From: Clostridia bacterium
Lineage (GTDB): Bacteria > Bacillota > Clostridia > Christensenellales > CAG-917
Length of the DNA stretch: 64,000 nt
Direction: 5' to 3'
NCBI GenBank assembly: GCA_900763875.1
Contig: CAAFLX010000035.1
Location: 1-64,000 of the forward strand
In this document: positions 32,971 to 40,590 of the stretch, piece after piece
Numbering within the stretch: position 1 is the stretch's first letter
How the letters are laid out: each line of letters begins with the position of its first letter
The notes under the pieces: model-generated
Told to the model about the DNA's origin: nothing
Database searches by the model: none
Seen by the model: only the letters and a program-made list of their open reading frames with translations
Position numbers and translations under genes: made by a program

Positions 32971-33873
32971 TTATGCGGCTTTGTCGGATGTCGGTTGGTC
33001 AAGCGCAAAAATCACGTTGTCGCCAATGATTTCAATCTCGTTTACGCCGCCTTTTTTCGTGTCCTGCGGCAGATAGATTTTGACTTGCTTTTCAACGCTG
33101 AAATCCTTGAACATAAAGAAAAATATTTTCTTTATTGCCGTATCGTCATATCTCGGAGTCGGGGTTTCGGTGAGGGTGATAACGCCGTCTTTGGTGCGAG
33201 TTTTGACGATTTGGTTGTCGTATTTGATGTAATAGTCATAGGTGGCGAAGCCGAGTTTGTCGGGGGATTCCGTGCCAACGTAGATGATGACGGCTTGCTT
33301 TTCCTTGAAGTCGATTTGAATGGTTGAAACGGGCTTGTCGCCGACTGATTGACCGTGCAAAGCGTCCTTCAAATTGGTGATATGCAGCGGCTCTGACATA
33401 TAGCCGCTCTCTTTCATAAACGGAGCGGTTTGCTCCACCCAAGCGTCGCGGTTGATTGCGCCGAGTGCGGCGGAAATTATGGTGAAAATCGCGCCGACGG
33501 CGATGATTGCAAGGGATATATTTGGCAGAGTGATGAAGTCCTTGAAAGATTTTTTGCCGTCGTTTACGGTGGTTTTGTCCTCTTTTTTAGGTTTGTTTTG
33601 CTCGTCCCAGCCCATTTTTTTGTTGAAGAAAACGCCGTACTTTTTGTATGCGGGGATGAGAGCAAGCCCAACGCCCAAGCAAAGCGCGCCCGCTCCTGCC
33701 AAAATGAGGAATATCATCGAGCTTTTGAATGCGGCAAGTGACGCTATTGCATAAAAAAGCATAAGCAAACAGCCTGCAAACAGCACTATCATTGCTGCAA
33801 TCATCAAGCCGAACGGAATGCCTACGCCGACTTTTTTCCAAAATCCGTTTTTGTGATTTTCGATTCGTTTCAT
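32971..33873 (-). CDS. Membrane protein of unknown function (predicted leaderless mRNA)
   Basis: A 300-residue protein. I chose ATG 33873 over an upstream extension because a consensus promoter abuts it. Two helices (about 17-41 and 45-66) precede a cytoplasmic loop and a third helix (about 110-130). The C-terminal 165 residues look like an extracytoplasmic beta-rich domain (STIQIDFKEKQAVIIYVG, VKIYLPQDTKKGG). No family recognised. TATAAT ends 6 bp before the ATG, so the transcript should start at the start codon. Confidence 0.65.
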   Translation of the reverse strand: MKRIENHKNGFWKKVGVGIPFGLMIAAMIVLFAGCLLMLFYAIASLAAFKSSMIFLILAGAGALCLGVGLALIPAYKKYGVFFNKKMGWDEQNKPKKEDKTTVNDGKKSFKDFITLPNISLAIIAVGAIFTIISAALGAINRDAWVEQTAPFMKESGYMSEPLHITNLKDALHGQSVGDKPVSTIQIDFKEKQAVIIYVGTESPDKLGFATYDYYIKYDNQIVKTRTKDGVITLTETPTPRYDDTAIKKIFFFMFKDFSVEKQVKIYLPQDTKKGGVNEIEIIGDNVIFALDQPTSDKAA

Positions 33874-33879
33874 ACCGCT

Positions 33880-33908
33880 ATTATAATTCGGCATTTTTTC
33901 TTTGTCAA
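33880..33908 (-). promoter_or_regulatory. Perfect consensus SigA promoter, predicted leaderless start
   Basis: On the minus strand TTGACA (908-903), a 17-bp spacer and TATAAT (885-880), both hexamers fully consensus. The ATG (873-871) lies 7 bp further, at the expected +1. Confidence 0.85.
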
Positions 33909-33921
33909 AGAAAAAGGCGCA

Positions 33922-33972
33922 TAAAGCGTTTCGAGTGCAAAAGCACCTAAAGCGTTTAGGGCGCAAAAGTCG
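33922..33972. repeat. Two tandem 26-bp direct repeats upstream of the -35 box
   Basis: Two imperfect copies (922-947 and 948-972) share TAAAGCGTTT, G-GCAAAAG and spacing. They lie just upstream of the consensus promoter of the 33873 gene, where activator or repressor sites are common. The rest of the 33974-34228 gap shows no gene that I can support. Confidence 0.45.
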
Positions 33973-34228
33973 AGATCGGATTTTCATTGCGGCGTAAAGT
34001 CGGGTGTGGTTGTTTTGTTGCAAAACTGCATGGCAATATCGGTTTTTGCGCTTGGCTGATTTGCTTTTGTGATAAAACCGCACTGTTAAGTTCTAAAAAG
34101 CCGCTCGAAAAAATAGACTTATGCTAGGCGTGAGGGAAGGAATTAAACGAAAAAAAATAAAATACGACTTTTCGTGACATAATTTCTTCAATTTTGCACT
34201 CTCGCCGTGCATATAATCGGGGTGGTCG

Positions 34229-34993
34229 ATGTTTTTGACGGTAAAAAAGGCAAGCATAATCGGGGCGGTATCGTTTTTGATAGCGTTTGCGGTGCTGACG
34301 GCGTCGGTGGGCGTGACGAACAGCGCAGGGGTGTATTTTTGCAAAAGCACGCGCAAGTTGCCCGTGTACGGCGTGGACACCGACAAAAAGGTGATTGCGC
34401 TGACGTTTGACGCCGCTTGGGGCGCGGACAAAACGCAAGGAATCCTCGATATTATGAGCGAATACGGCGCAAAAGGCACGTTTTTTCTCGTCGGATTTTG
34501 GATTGATAAGTACGAAAAGGAAACGCAAGCCATTGCCGAGGCAGGGTTTGAGATAGGCAACCACTCTCGAAATCACCTCAATATGCCAAAACTCAGCGAA
34601 AACGAGATAAAAAACGAAATCGAATACGTCAACGACAGGGTGCAAGAGCTGACTGGCAAGAAACCAACCTATTTCCGCGCTCCGTTCGGCGACTACGACA
34701 ACAAACTTATGACGGCGTTGGAGAGTATGAAAATGGTGGGCGTGCAGTGGTCAATCGATTCGCTGGACTGGAAGGGACTGTCCGCAAAGCAAATCTACGA
34801 CAGAGTAGTGCCAAAAGCGAAGAGCGGAGATATAGTGCTTTTTCACAACAACAGCGACCACGTTTTGGACGCGCTGCCAATGATTTTGAAAGCATTGAGA
34901 GGACAGGGGTATGAGTTTGTCACGCTTTCCGAGCTTGTGGCAAGAGAGAATTTCAGCGTCGATTCAAACGGAATACAACACAAAAACGCATAG
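34229..34993 (+). CDS. Polysaccharide deacetylase, PdaB-like
   Basis: A 254-residue CE4 enzyme with an N-terminal membrane anchor or signal (about 9-30). The NodB motifs are TFDAAWG (metal Asp), HSRNHL (metal histidines), RAPFGDYD, DSLDWKG and LFHNNSDH. The preceding LPVYGVDTDKKVIALTFDAAWG layout is that of the sporulation-associated PdaB/YbaN family, although no other spore gene is in the window. The predicted target is N-acetylated glycan of the wall or cortex. GGGGTGG precedes the ATG. An SSB-like gene follows after 17 bp. Confidence 0.85.
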   Translation: MFLTVKKASIIGAVSFLIAFAVLTASVGVTNSAGVYFCKSTRKLPVYGVDTDKKVIALTFDAAWGADKTQGILDIMSEYGAKGTFFLVGFWIDKYEKETQAIAEAGFEIGNHSRNHLNMPKLSENEIKNEIEYVNDRVQELTGKKPTYFRAPFGDYDNKLMTALESMKMVGVQWSIDSLDWKGLSAKQIYDRVVPKAKSGDIVLFHNNSDHVLDALPMILKALRGQGYEFVTLSELVARENFSVDSNGIQHKNA

Positions 34994-35010
34994 ACGTACA
35001 GGAGGACTTT

Positions 35011-35637
35011 ATGAGTTACGAACAAATGCAAAACAACCAAGTTTACTTATCGGGACAAATTGTGAGCGAGCCTGAATTTTCTCACGAAATTATGAGCGAA
35101 AAGTTCTATGATTTGACGATATCCGTGGCGAGATTGTCGGGACAAAACGACGTGATTCCAATCACTGTGAGCGAGAGGCTTATGGAGGGACAAAGTTTTG
35201 AAATCGGCAATCTAATCGGCTTAATCGGACAATTTAGAAGTTACAATAAGATTGTGGAGGGCAAGAGCAAACTTGTTTTGAGAGTGTTTGTCAGAGAGAT
35301 TTGCCCTTTTGACGAACATTTGCCAAACGTCATAGAGCTTGACGGCTACGTTTGCAAACAACCCGTTTATCGCACAACGCCTTTCAAGAGGGAAATTGCC
35401 GACCTTTTGGTTGCGGTGAATCGCGCCTACAACAAGTCGGATTATATCCCGGCAATCGCGTGGGGACGAAACGCACGCTATGCCTCGACTTTCAAGGTGG
35501 GGGAGAAAATACATCTTGTAGGGCGCATACAGTCACGAATCTATCAAAAAGCTCTCGACGACGGCAGCGTTGAGGAGAGAGTCGCCTATGAAGTGTCGAT
35601 AACAAAGTTCGGCACGGAAAAATTCGGCACGGAATAG
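35011..35637 (+). CDS. Single-stranded DNA-binding protein with two OB folds
   Basis: A 208-residue protein after a strong AGGAGG site. Two SSB-like OB folds are visible, the first about 8-105 (VYLSGQIVSEPEFSHEIM) and the second about 108-200 (ELDGYVCKQPVYRTTP, YIPAIAWGRNARYAS, HLVGRIQSR). This tandem form occurs in clostridia in addition to canonical SSB. It lacks the acidic DDxPF tail that recruits repair proteins, ending instead in a KFGTE pentapeptide repeat broken by the stop codon. Confidence 0.75.
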   Translation: MSYEQMQNNQVYLSGQIVSEPEFSHEIMSEKFYDLTISVARLSGQNDVIPITVSERLMEGQSFEIGNLIGLIGQFRSYNKIVEGKSKLVLRVFVREICPFDEHLPNVIELDGYVCKQPVYRTTPFKREIADLLVAVNRAYNKSDYIPAIAWGRNARYASTFKVGEKIHLVGRIQSRIYQKALDDGSVEERVAYEVSITKFGTEKFGTE

Positions 35638-35661
35638 TCCTGCACGGAAAAGTTCGGCAAT
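35605..35661 (+). repeat. 15-bp tandem repeat at the SSB-like gene end, interrupted by the stop codon
   Basis: Units begin at 35605, 35620, 35635 and 35650 (last partial), each close to AAGTTCGGCACGGAA. The third unit starts with TAG, the stop codon of the gene. Without it the frame would continue to TGA at 35665. Confidence 0.75.
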
Positions 35662-35872
35662 GATTGAAAGTCATTCGCTGTGAGAAAACATCGACACGCT
35701 GCAAACAACCGCTTTTTTGCGTATAGTCCGTGAGGCTGTGTCCGCATCAAAAATCCGAAAAGTTGTCTTATGGACAAAATTCAATCACAAACAACAACTC
35801 GCCGCGACGAGAGAGTGTAAAAATTCTTTTGAACGGGCGAGTTTTTTGTGTGAAAATTTGCGGCATAACCTA

Positions 35873-35901
35873 TTTACATTTGGGCTGTTTATTGATATAA
35901 T
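35873..35901 (+). promoter_or_regulatory. Promoter of the alpha-galactosidase gene
   Basis: TTTACA (873-878), 17 bp, TATAAT (896-901). A second overlapping set, TTGATA (892-897), 16 bp, TATAAT (914-919), could start transcription just before the GGGGGA ribosome-binding site. The rest of 35666-35932 shows no gene. Confidence 0.65.
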
Positions 35902-35932
35902 GAGTTATCCTAGTATAATATTGGGGGATTTT

Positions 35933-37627
35933 ATGAACGTAAAAGACTATACGCTCAAAATAGAGTACCTTGTCGGCGGAAAAAGAAAGGACGAGTCGGT
36001 TGAGTATTCTCTTGTCAAAAACGAGGGCTACGACGGCGAGGATATGCGCCTTTGCGATTTGGGTGACGAAACTCACGTCAAAATTGTCGTCACTCCCAAA
36101 AACAACGTGCAAATCGTGCTTGCGGAGCTGATTTACGACCACTATTACGAAAACAACGAGCGGTTTTTTGCCAATGGTTTTCAGTCTTGGACGTCAACGA
36201 GAGAGTATAAGAGGCGCGACGTTCAGTACGGCTTGCGCTCTTTGTCCAAACTTCCCGTTGCGAGGCTATTTTCGGGCGCGTCGGGCGACTATGCATTCAC
36301 CGAGTACGGCAAGGACTTGTATCACTGCTTCACTTACACCTACTTCCGCAAGGACGACAAGGTGGAGTTTGTCGGCTCGCTCAACGAGCGCACGGGATAT
36401 ACAATCTTCTATGCGGATATGAAAGAAAACGTTTTTGCGGTGCAAAAGGACGTTGAGGGGCTGAATCTCGACGGCGAGTACGAGCTTTTCGACCTCATGC
36501 ACGTTCACGGCACATACGACAGCGTTTTTGACGCGTATTTTGCCGAATATCCGCAAAAAAGCACGGGCAGGGTGGAGCACCTTGCAGGCTATACGTCGTG
36601 GTACAACTACTATCAAAATATCACCGAGGACATCATTTTGCGAGATTTGGAGGGGCTTGCGCACGTCGGAGATCTTGCCAACATATTCCAAATCGACGAC
36701 GGATACGAAACAAAAGTCGGAGATTGGGAAGTGGATGCGCAAAAGTTTCCCAACGGTCTTGCGCCAATCGCCAACAAAATCCATTCGCACGGCTACAACG
36801 CGGGGCTTTGGATTGCTCCGTTTGCGGCGCAATTCAACTCAAACGTCGTCAAAAATCACCCCGATTGGCTCATACGCAACAAGCGCGGCAGAGCGGTGAT
36901 AAGCGGCGCGGCTTGGGGCGGTTTCTATGCGCTCGACTTTGAAAAAGACGAGGTTAGAACCTACATTAAGGCGTATTTCGACAAGGTTTTTGACGAGTGG
37001 GGCTTCGATATGGTCAAGCTCGACTTCCTCTATGCCGCCGCTATCGAGCCTAGAAACGGCAAAACACGCGCTCAACTTATGTGCGAGGCAATGGACTTTT
37101 TGCGCGAGGTGTGTCGCGACAAGCTCATTCTCGGTTGCGGAGTGCCGCTTGCACCTGCTTTCGGCATCGTTGACGCTTGCCGCATAGGCTGTGACGCCGA
37201 AAACACGTTCAAGGAAAAATTCTACGTCAAAGTCACCAATCAAGAGATCGTATCCACCAAGATTTCAATGCAAAACAGCGTGTTCCGCCGTCACCTCAAC
37301 GGCAGAATATTTGCAAACGACCCCGACGTGTTCTTCTTGCGCGAGGGCGGCGTGAAAAAGGCGGGCTATACTTTGGGACAAAAGAAACTGCTTGCCACGA
37401 TAAATCATATGTTCGGCGACGTGCTTTTCGTCAGCGACGACGTTGGAGAGTACGACAGCGAGCAAATGGCAATATTGGTGGACGCATACGCCAAGTTCGA
37501 GGGCAAAATCATCTCGGCAGAGCATATCGCGCCCGAAATCATAAAAATCGTATTTGAAGAAAACGGCAACAGAAAAATGCTTGTTTTCGACGATTTGAGC
37601 GGAGATTATATCGTTCAAGAGGCGTGA
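35933..37627 (+). CDS. Alpha-galactosidase, glycoside hydrolase family 36
   Basis: A 564-residue cytoplasmic enzyme; ATG 35933 follows TTGGGGGATT and a double promoter. The N-terminal beta domain contains FANGFQSWTS. The (beta/alpha)8 barrel contains IFQIDDGYE, WIAPFAAQ, the nucleophile Asp364 in MVKLDFLYA and the acid/base Asp421 in RIGCDAE. It is predicted to remove terminal alpha-galactose from raffinose-type sugars. No sugar transporter is adjacent. It is somewhat shorter than 700-residue GH36 enzymes. yggS overlaps its stop. Confidence 0.88.
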   Translation: MNVKDYTLKIEYLVGGKRKDESVEYSLVKNEGYDGEDMRLCDLGDETHVKIVVTPKNNVQIVLAELIYDHYYENNERFFANGFQSWTSTREYKRRDVQYGLRSLSKLPVARLFSGASGDYAFTEYGKDLYHCFTYTYFRKDDKVEFVGSLNERTGYTIFYADMKENVFAVQKDVEGLNLDGEYELFDLMHVHGTYDSVFDAYFAEYPQKSTGRVEHLAGYTSWYNYYQNITEDIILRDLEGLAHVGDLANIFQIDDGYETKVGDWEVDAQKFPNGLAPIANKIHSHGYNAGLWIAPFAAQFNSNVVKNHPDWLIRNKRGRAVISGAAWGGFYALDFEKDEVRTYIKAYFDKVFDEWGFDMVKLDFLYAAAIEPRNGKTRAQLMCEAMDFLREVCRDKLILGCGVPLAPAFGIVDACRIGCDAENTFKEKFYVKVTNQEIVSTKISMQNSVFRRHLNGRIFANDPDVFFLREGGVKKAGYTLGQKKLLATINHMFGDVLFVSDDVGEYDSEQMAILVDAYAKFEGKIISAEHIAPEIIKIVFEENGNRKMLVFDDLSGDYIVQEA

Positions 37628-38310
37628 GCGGAATGATACTTGTTGACAACTTACGACGCGTGCGCGACGAGGTGGCGAAATACGATAGGCAAATACAACT
37701 TGTGGCTGCTTGCAAAATGCAGTCAAAAGACACTATCGACAGATTTGCCGCACTTGCGCCCGACTTCGTTTTTGGCGAAAACAGGGTGCAGGAGTTTTTG
37801 GAGCATTACGACGAAAAATATGCTTGGCACATCATAGGTCAACTGCAAACCAACAAGGTCAAGTACGTTGTGACAAAGACCGATTTGATACACTCTTTGG
37901 ATAGGGCGGAGCTTGCAAAAGAGATTGAAAAGCAGGCGGCAAAACGCAATGTCGTGCAAAAGTGCCTTGTTGAAATCAATATGGGCGGAGAGCAGTCAAA
38001 AGGCGGTGTGCGCCCTGAAGAAACGCTCGATTTCATACAAAGTATGAAAGATTACCCGCACATCGAGATAAAGGGCGTTATGAGCGTTTTGCCGAACCTA
38101 GACGACAAAGTGAAACTTGCCAACCTTTACGACAGGTTGCAACGCATATTCGAGGACGCAAAGTGCATCAAACAGGAGGGCGTGAGCGTCGAAATTTTGT
38201 CGGCGGGTATGTCGCTCGACTACAAAATCGCCCTTGAACACGGCTCGAATATGTTGCGGCTCGGAAGGTTGCTGTTTGGCGAGAGAAGGGCGCAAATTCC
38301 GTTGACCTAA
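37624..38310 (+). CDS. YggS family PLP homeostasis protein
   Basis: A 228-residue fold-type III PLP-binding protein (YlmE/PLPBP) that buffers vitamin B6. FGENRVQEF, HIIGQLQTNKVKY and LSAGMSLDYKIALEHG are diagnostic. The PLP lysine is in AACKMQS, slightly different from the common AVSK. GTG 37624 overlaps the previous stop; ATG 37633 is an alternative. With sepF, lspA and rluD it forms a shortened version of the Bacillus ylm cluster, lacking ylmG, ylmH, divIVA and ileS. Confidence 0.92.
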   Translation: MSGMILVDNLRRVRDEVAKYDRQIQLVAACKMQSKDTIDRFAALAPDFVFGENRVQEFLEHYDEKYAWHIIGQLQTNKVKYVVTKTDLIHSLDRAELAKEIEKQAAKRNVVQKCLVEINMGGEQSKGGVRPEETLDFIQSMKDYPHIEIKGVMSVLPNLDDKVKLANLYDRLQRIFEDAKCIKQEGVSVEILSAGMSLDYKIALEHGSNMLRLGRLLFGERRAQIPLT

Positions 38311-38430
38311 CACTGAAAATCGCATCGCTGTTACAGCAATAAATCAAATTTATCGGCGTGTTTTTCCGCCGAGGGCGGTATCGCGGCGGCGAGTGCGCAA
38401 TCACTTGAATACAACCATAAGGTAGAAGAT

Positions 38431-38814
38431 ATGGACGAAAGATATTTTAGAAACAATCAAACGCAACGCGCGGATATGCACAGAAATTCCGCAGGCTTTT
38501 CTCGTGCGCAAACGCCGATAGGGCAAGTGCCCAGCTATACGCAACCTGCCGCATACGGGCAGTCGGGCGGCGTTGTCATCTATTCGCCGCGCACCTACAA
38601 GGACGTGCAACTGCTCATCGATCATCTCAAAATGAGAGAGCAGGTCATCGTGGATTTTTCAACGCTCAATCAACAGTCGGTTTATCGCATCCTCGACTTT
38701 ATGAGCGGAGCAATCTACGCCCTTGACGGCAGTATTCAACAAATCACAAAAAATATTTTCCTCTTTGCTCCGCAGGGAGTGACGATAACCATTCCTCCGC
38801 AAATCAGAGGCTAA
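38431..38814 (+). CDS. sepF: Cell division protein SepF
   Basis: A 127-residue protein with a flexible N-terminus and the SepF core (VVIYSPRTYKDVQLLIDHLK, VIVDFSTLNQQSVYRILDFMSGAIYALDG, IFLFAPQGV). SepF polymerises into rings that organise FtsZ and tether it to the membrane. The usual N-terminal amphipathic helix is hard to see in the first 15 residues (MDERYFRNNQTQRAD), which is unusual. Confidence 0.92.
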   Translation: MDERYFRNNQTQRADMHRNSAGFSRAQTPIGQVPSYTQPAAYGQSGGVVIYSPRTYKDVQLLIDHLKMREQVIVDFSTLNQQSVYRILDFMSGAIYALDGSIQQITKNIFLFAPQGVTITIPPQIRG

Positions 38815-38823
38815 GGAGTTTTT

Positions 38824-39576
38824 ATGGCAAAACAAGACAAAATCGATTATAAGGCGCAAACAAAGGCTTTCCTTGCCGACTGGGTGAGCGTCGTCAAAAA
38901 GAAATGGTGGCTCTACATTGTGGAACTTGCAGTTGTCGCAATCATTTTGGTTGCGGATTTGCTCAGCAAAAAAGCGGCGTGGGATTATCTAAACAACTAC
39001 GGCGTAAAGACGCTAGTTCCGCACCTTTTCAACTTGGTTATGGTGCCAAACACAGGCGCGGGATTCGGCATATTGCAGGGCAAGACGGTTGCACTGACGG
39101 TGGTCACGATTATCGTTGTTGCGGCAATCTACGTCTACCTCTTTTTCGCTCTCAAAGAGAGCGAGTGGCTCAGAATATCTCTCGTTTTCGTCACAGCCGG
39201 CGGCATCGGCAACATCGTTGACCGCATCAAATACGGCTATGTTCGCGACTTTTTGCAGTTTGCGTTTTGGGAGGACTTCCCGGCGTTCAACGTGGCGGAT
39301 TCATTTGTGACGGTGGGCGCGTTTATGCTTGTAATCGTGCTTATCATTATGCTTGTTCAAGAGGGCAAAAAGAGCCAAAAAGAGTTTGAAGAACAACAAA
39401 AAAACAATGTGAACGTCAACGAGCAATTCGACCCGTTGGACGGACCTGTCAACCTCAATCCGATGATGAAATCCGAGCACGAATTTACATTTGTCGTGAG
39501 TGAAAACAAGGACGAAAAAGCGCAAGAAAATGCGCAAAACAACGTCGAAAAAAACGCCGAAAACGAAGATAAATAA
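38824..39576 (+). CDS. lspA: Lipoprotein signal peptidase LspA with cytoplasmic extensions
   Basis: A 250-residue four-helix aspartyl peptidase that removes signal peptides from diacylated prolipoproteins. The catalytic aspartates are Asp142 (GYVRDFLQF) and Asp159 (FNVADSF), and the GNIVDRIKYG block is conserved. Family members are about 160 residues. This one has a 30-residue N-terminal and a 70-residue acidic C-terminal extension. AAGGAG precedes the ATG, 10 bp after sepF. Confidence 0.95.
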   Translation: MAKQDKIDYKAQTKAFLADWVSVVKKKWWLYIVELAVVAIILVADLLSKKAAWDYLNNYGVKTLVPHLFNLVMVPNTGAGFGILQGKTVALTVVTIIVVAAIYVYLFFALKESEWLRISLVFVTAGGIGNIVDRIKYGYVRDFLQFAFWEDFPAFNVADSFVTVGAFMLVIVLIIMLVQEGKKSQKEFEEQQKNNVNVNEQFDPLDGPVNLNPMMKSEHEFTFVVSENKDEKAQENAQNNVEKNAENEDK

Positions 39577-39606
39577 CCAAAGATTCAAGGACGTCAAAGC
39601 CGAATT

Positions 39607-40512
39607 ATGGCAAAAATTGTTGACAAAGACAACGTAAGATTGGACGTGTTTATCGCGTCTGAGTGGGGAGTTTCGCGCTCCAATGCAAAGACCGTCATCG
39701 AAAGAGACGGTGCTTTTGTCAACGGCGTAAAGAGGCAAAAAAGCGGGTTCGAGCTGAAAATCGGCGACAAAGTGGAGTTTGAAGTGCCTGCGCCCGAAGT
39801 GCTTGAAGTCAAGGCGGAAAATATACCGCTGGATATTGTGTTCGAGGACGAATATATGGCGGTGGTCAACAAGCCGCAGGGTATGGTGGTGCATCAGGCA
39901 AGCTCGTATAAGAAAAACGATACGCTTGTCAACGCATTGCTTTTCAATCTCGATAGTTTGAGTGGAATAAACGGCGTCATTCGCCCCGGCATCGTGCATA
40001 GGCTGGACAAGGACACGTCGGGACTTTTGGTGGTTGCCAAAAACGACGAGGCGCACAAGAGTCTTGCCTCTCAAATCGAGAAAAAGACCGCGCGCAGAAT
40101 ATATTTCGGGCTTTGCGACGGCAACTTCAAAGAGGACGAAGGAGTGGTGGACAAACCCATTGCTCGCAGCAAAAAAGACCGCAAAAAAATGGCAATCGAC
40201 GAGGGCGGCAGGCGCGCCGTGACGCACTACAAAGTGCTTGAACGCTTCGGACAGTATACGCTTGTGCGATTTGAACTCGAAACGGGGCGCACACATCAGA
40301 TAAGAGTGCATGCGGCAAGTTTGCATCACCCGATTGTTGGCGACAGCGTGTACGGAGGCTCGACCGCGCTGTATAAAAACGGACAACTTTTGCACGCAAA
40401 AGAGCTTGTGCTCGAACATCCGCATACGCACGAGATTATGCGTTTCGAGTGCGATTTGCCAAACTACTTTCAAGCGGTTTTGAACCGACTTGAGAATGAA
40501 AGCAAGAAATAA
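39607..40512 (+). CDS. RluA/RluD family 23S rRNA pseudouridine synthase
   Basis: A 301-residue protein with an N-terminal S4 RNA-binding domain (RLDVFIASEWGVSRSNAK) and the catalytic RLDKDTSGLLVVAK motif containing the active Asp. The GRTHQIRVHAASLHHPIVGD block confirms the family. Its place after lspA matches Bacillus YlyB/RluD. Exact target uridines cannot be assigned from sequence. Confidence 0.92.
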   Translation: MAKIVDKDNVRLDVFIASEWGVSRSNAKTVIERDGAFVNGVKRQKSGFELKIGDKVEFEVPAPEVLEVKAENIPLDIVFEDEYMAVVNKPQGMVVHQASSYKKNDTLVNALLFNLDSLSGINGVIRPGIVHRLDKDTSGLLVVAKNDEAHKSLASQIEKKTARRIYFGLCDGNFKEDEGVVDKPIARSKKDRKKMAIDEGGRRAVTHYKVLERFGQYTLVRFELETGRTHQIRVHAASLHHPIVGDSVYGGSTALYKNGQLLHAKELVLEHPHTHEIMRFECDLPNYFQAVLNRLENESKK

Positions 40513-40590
40513 CGGCTTTTGAGCCAACGCGGTGGGCCGTGTCTGTTGCAAACGATATGTAAAAAAATATTTTGTATAAATCTATGCGAT

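Noticed and set aside
34093..34645. Two overlapping antisense frames opposite the PdaB-like gene
   Set aside because: The sense frame has all CE4 motifs; the antisense frames have none.
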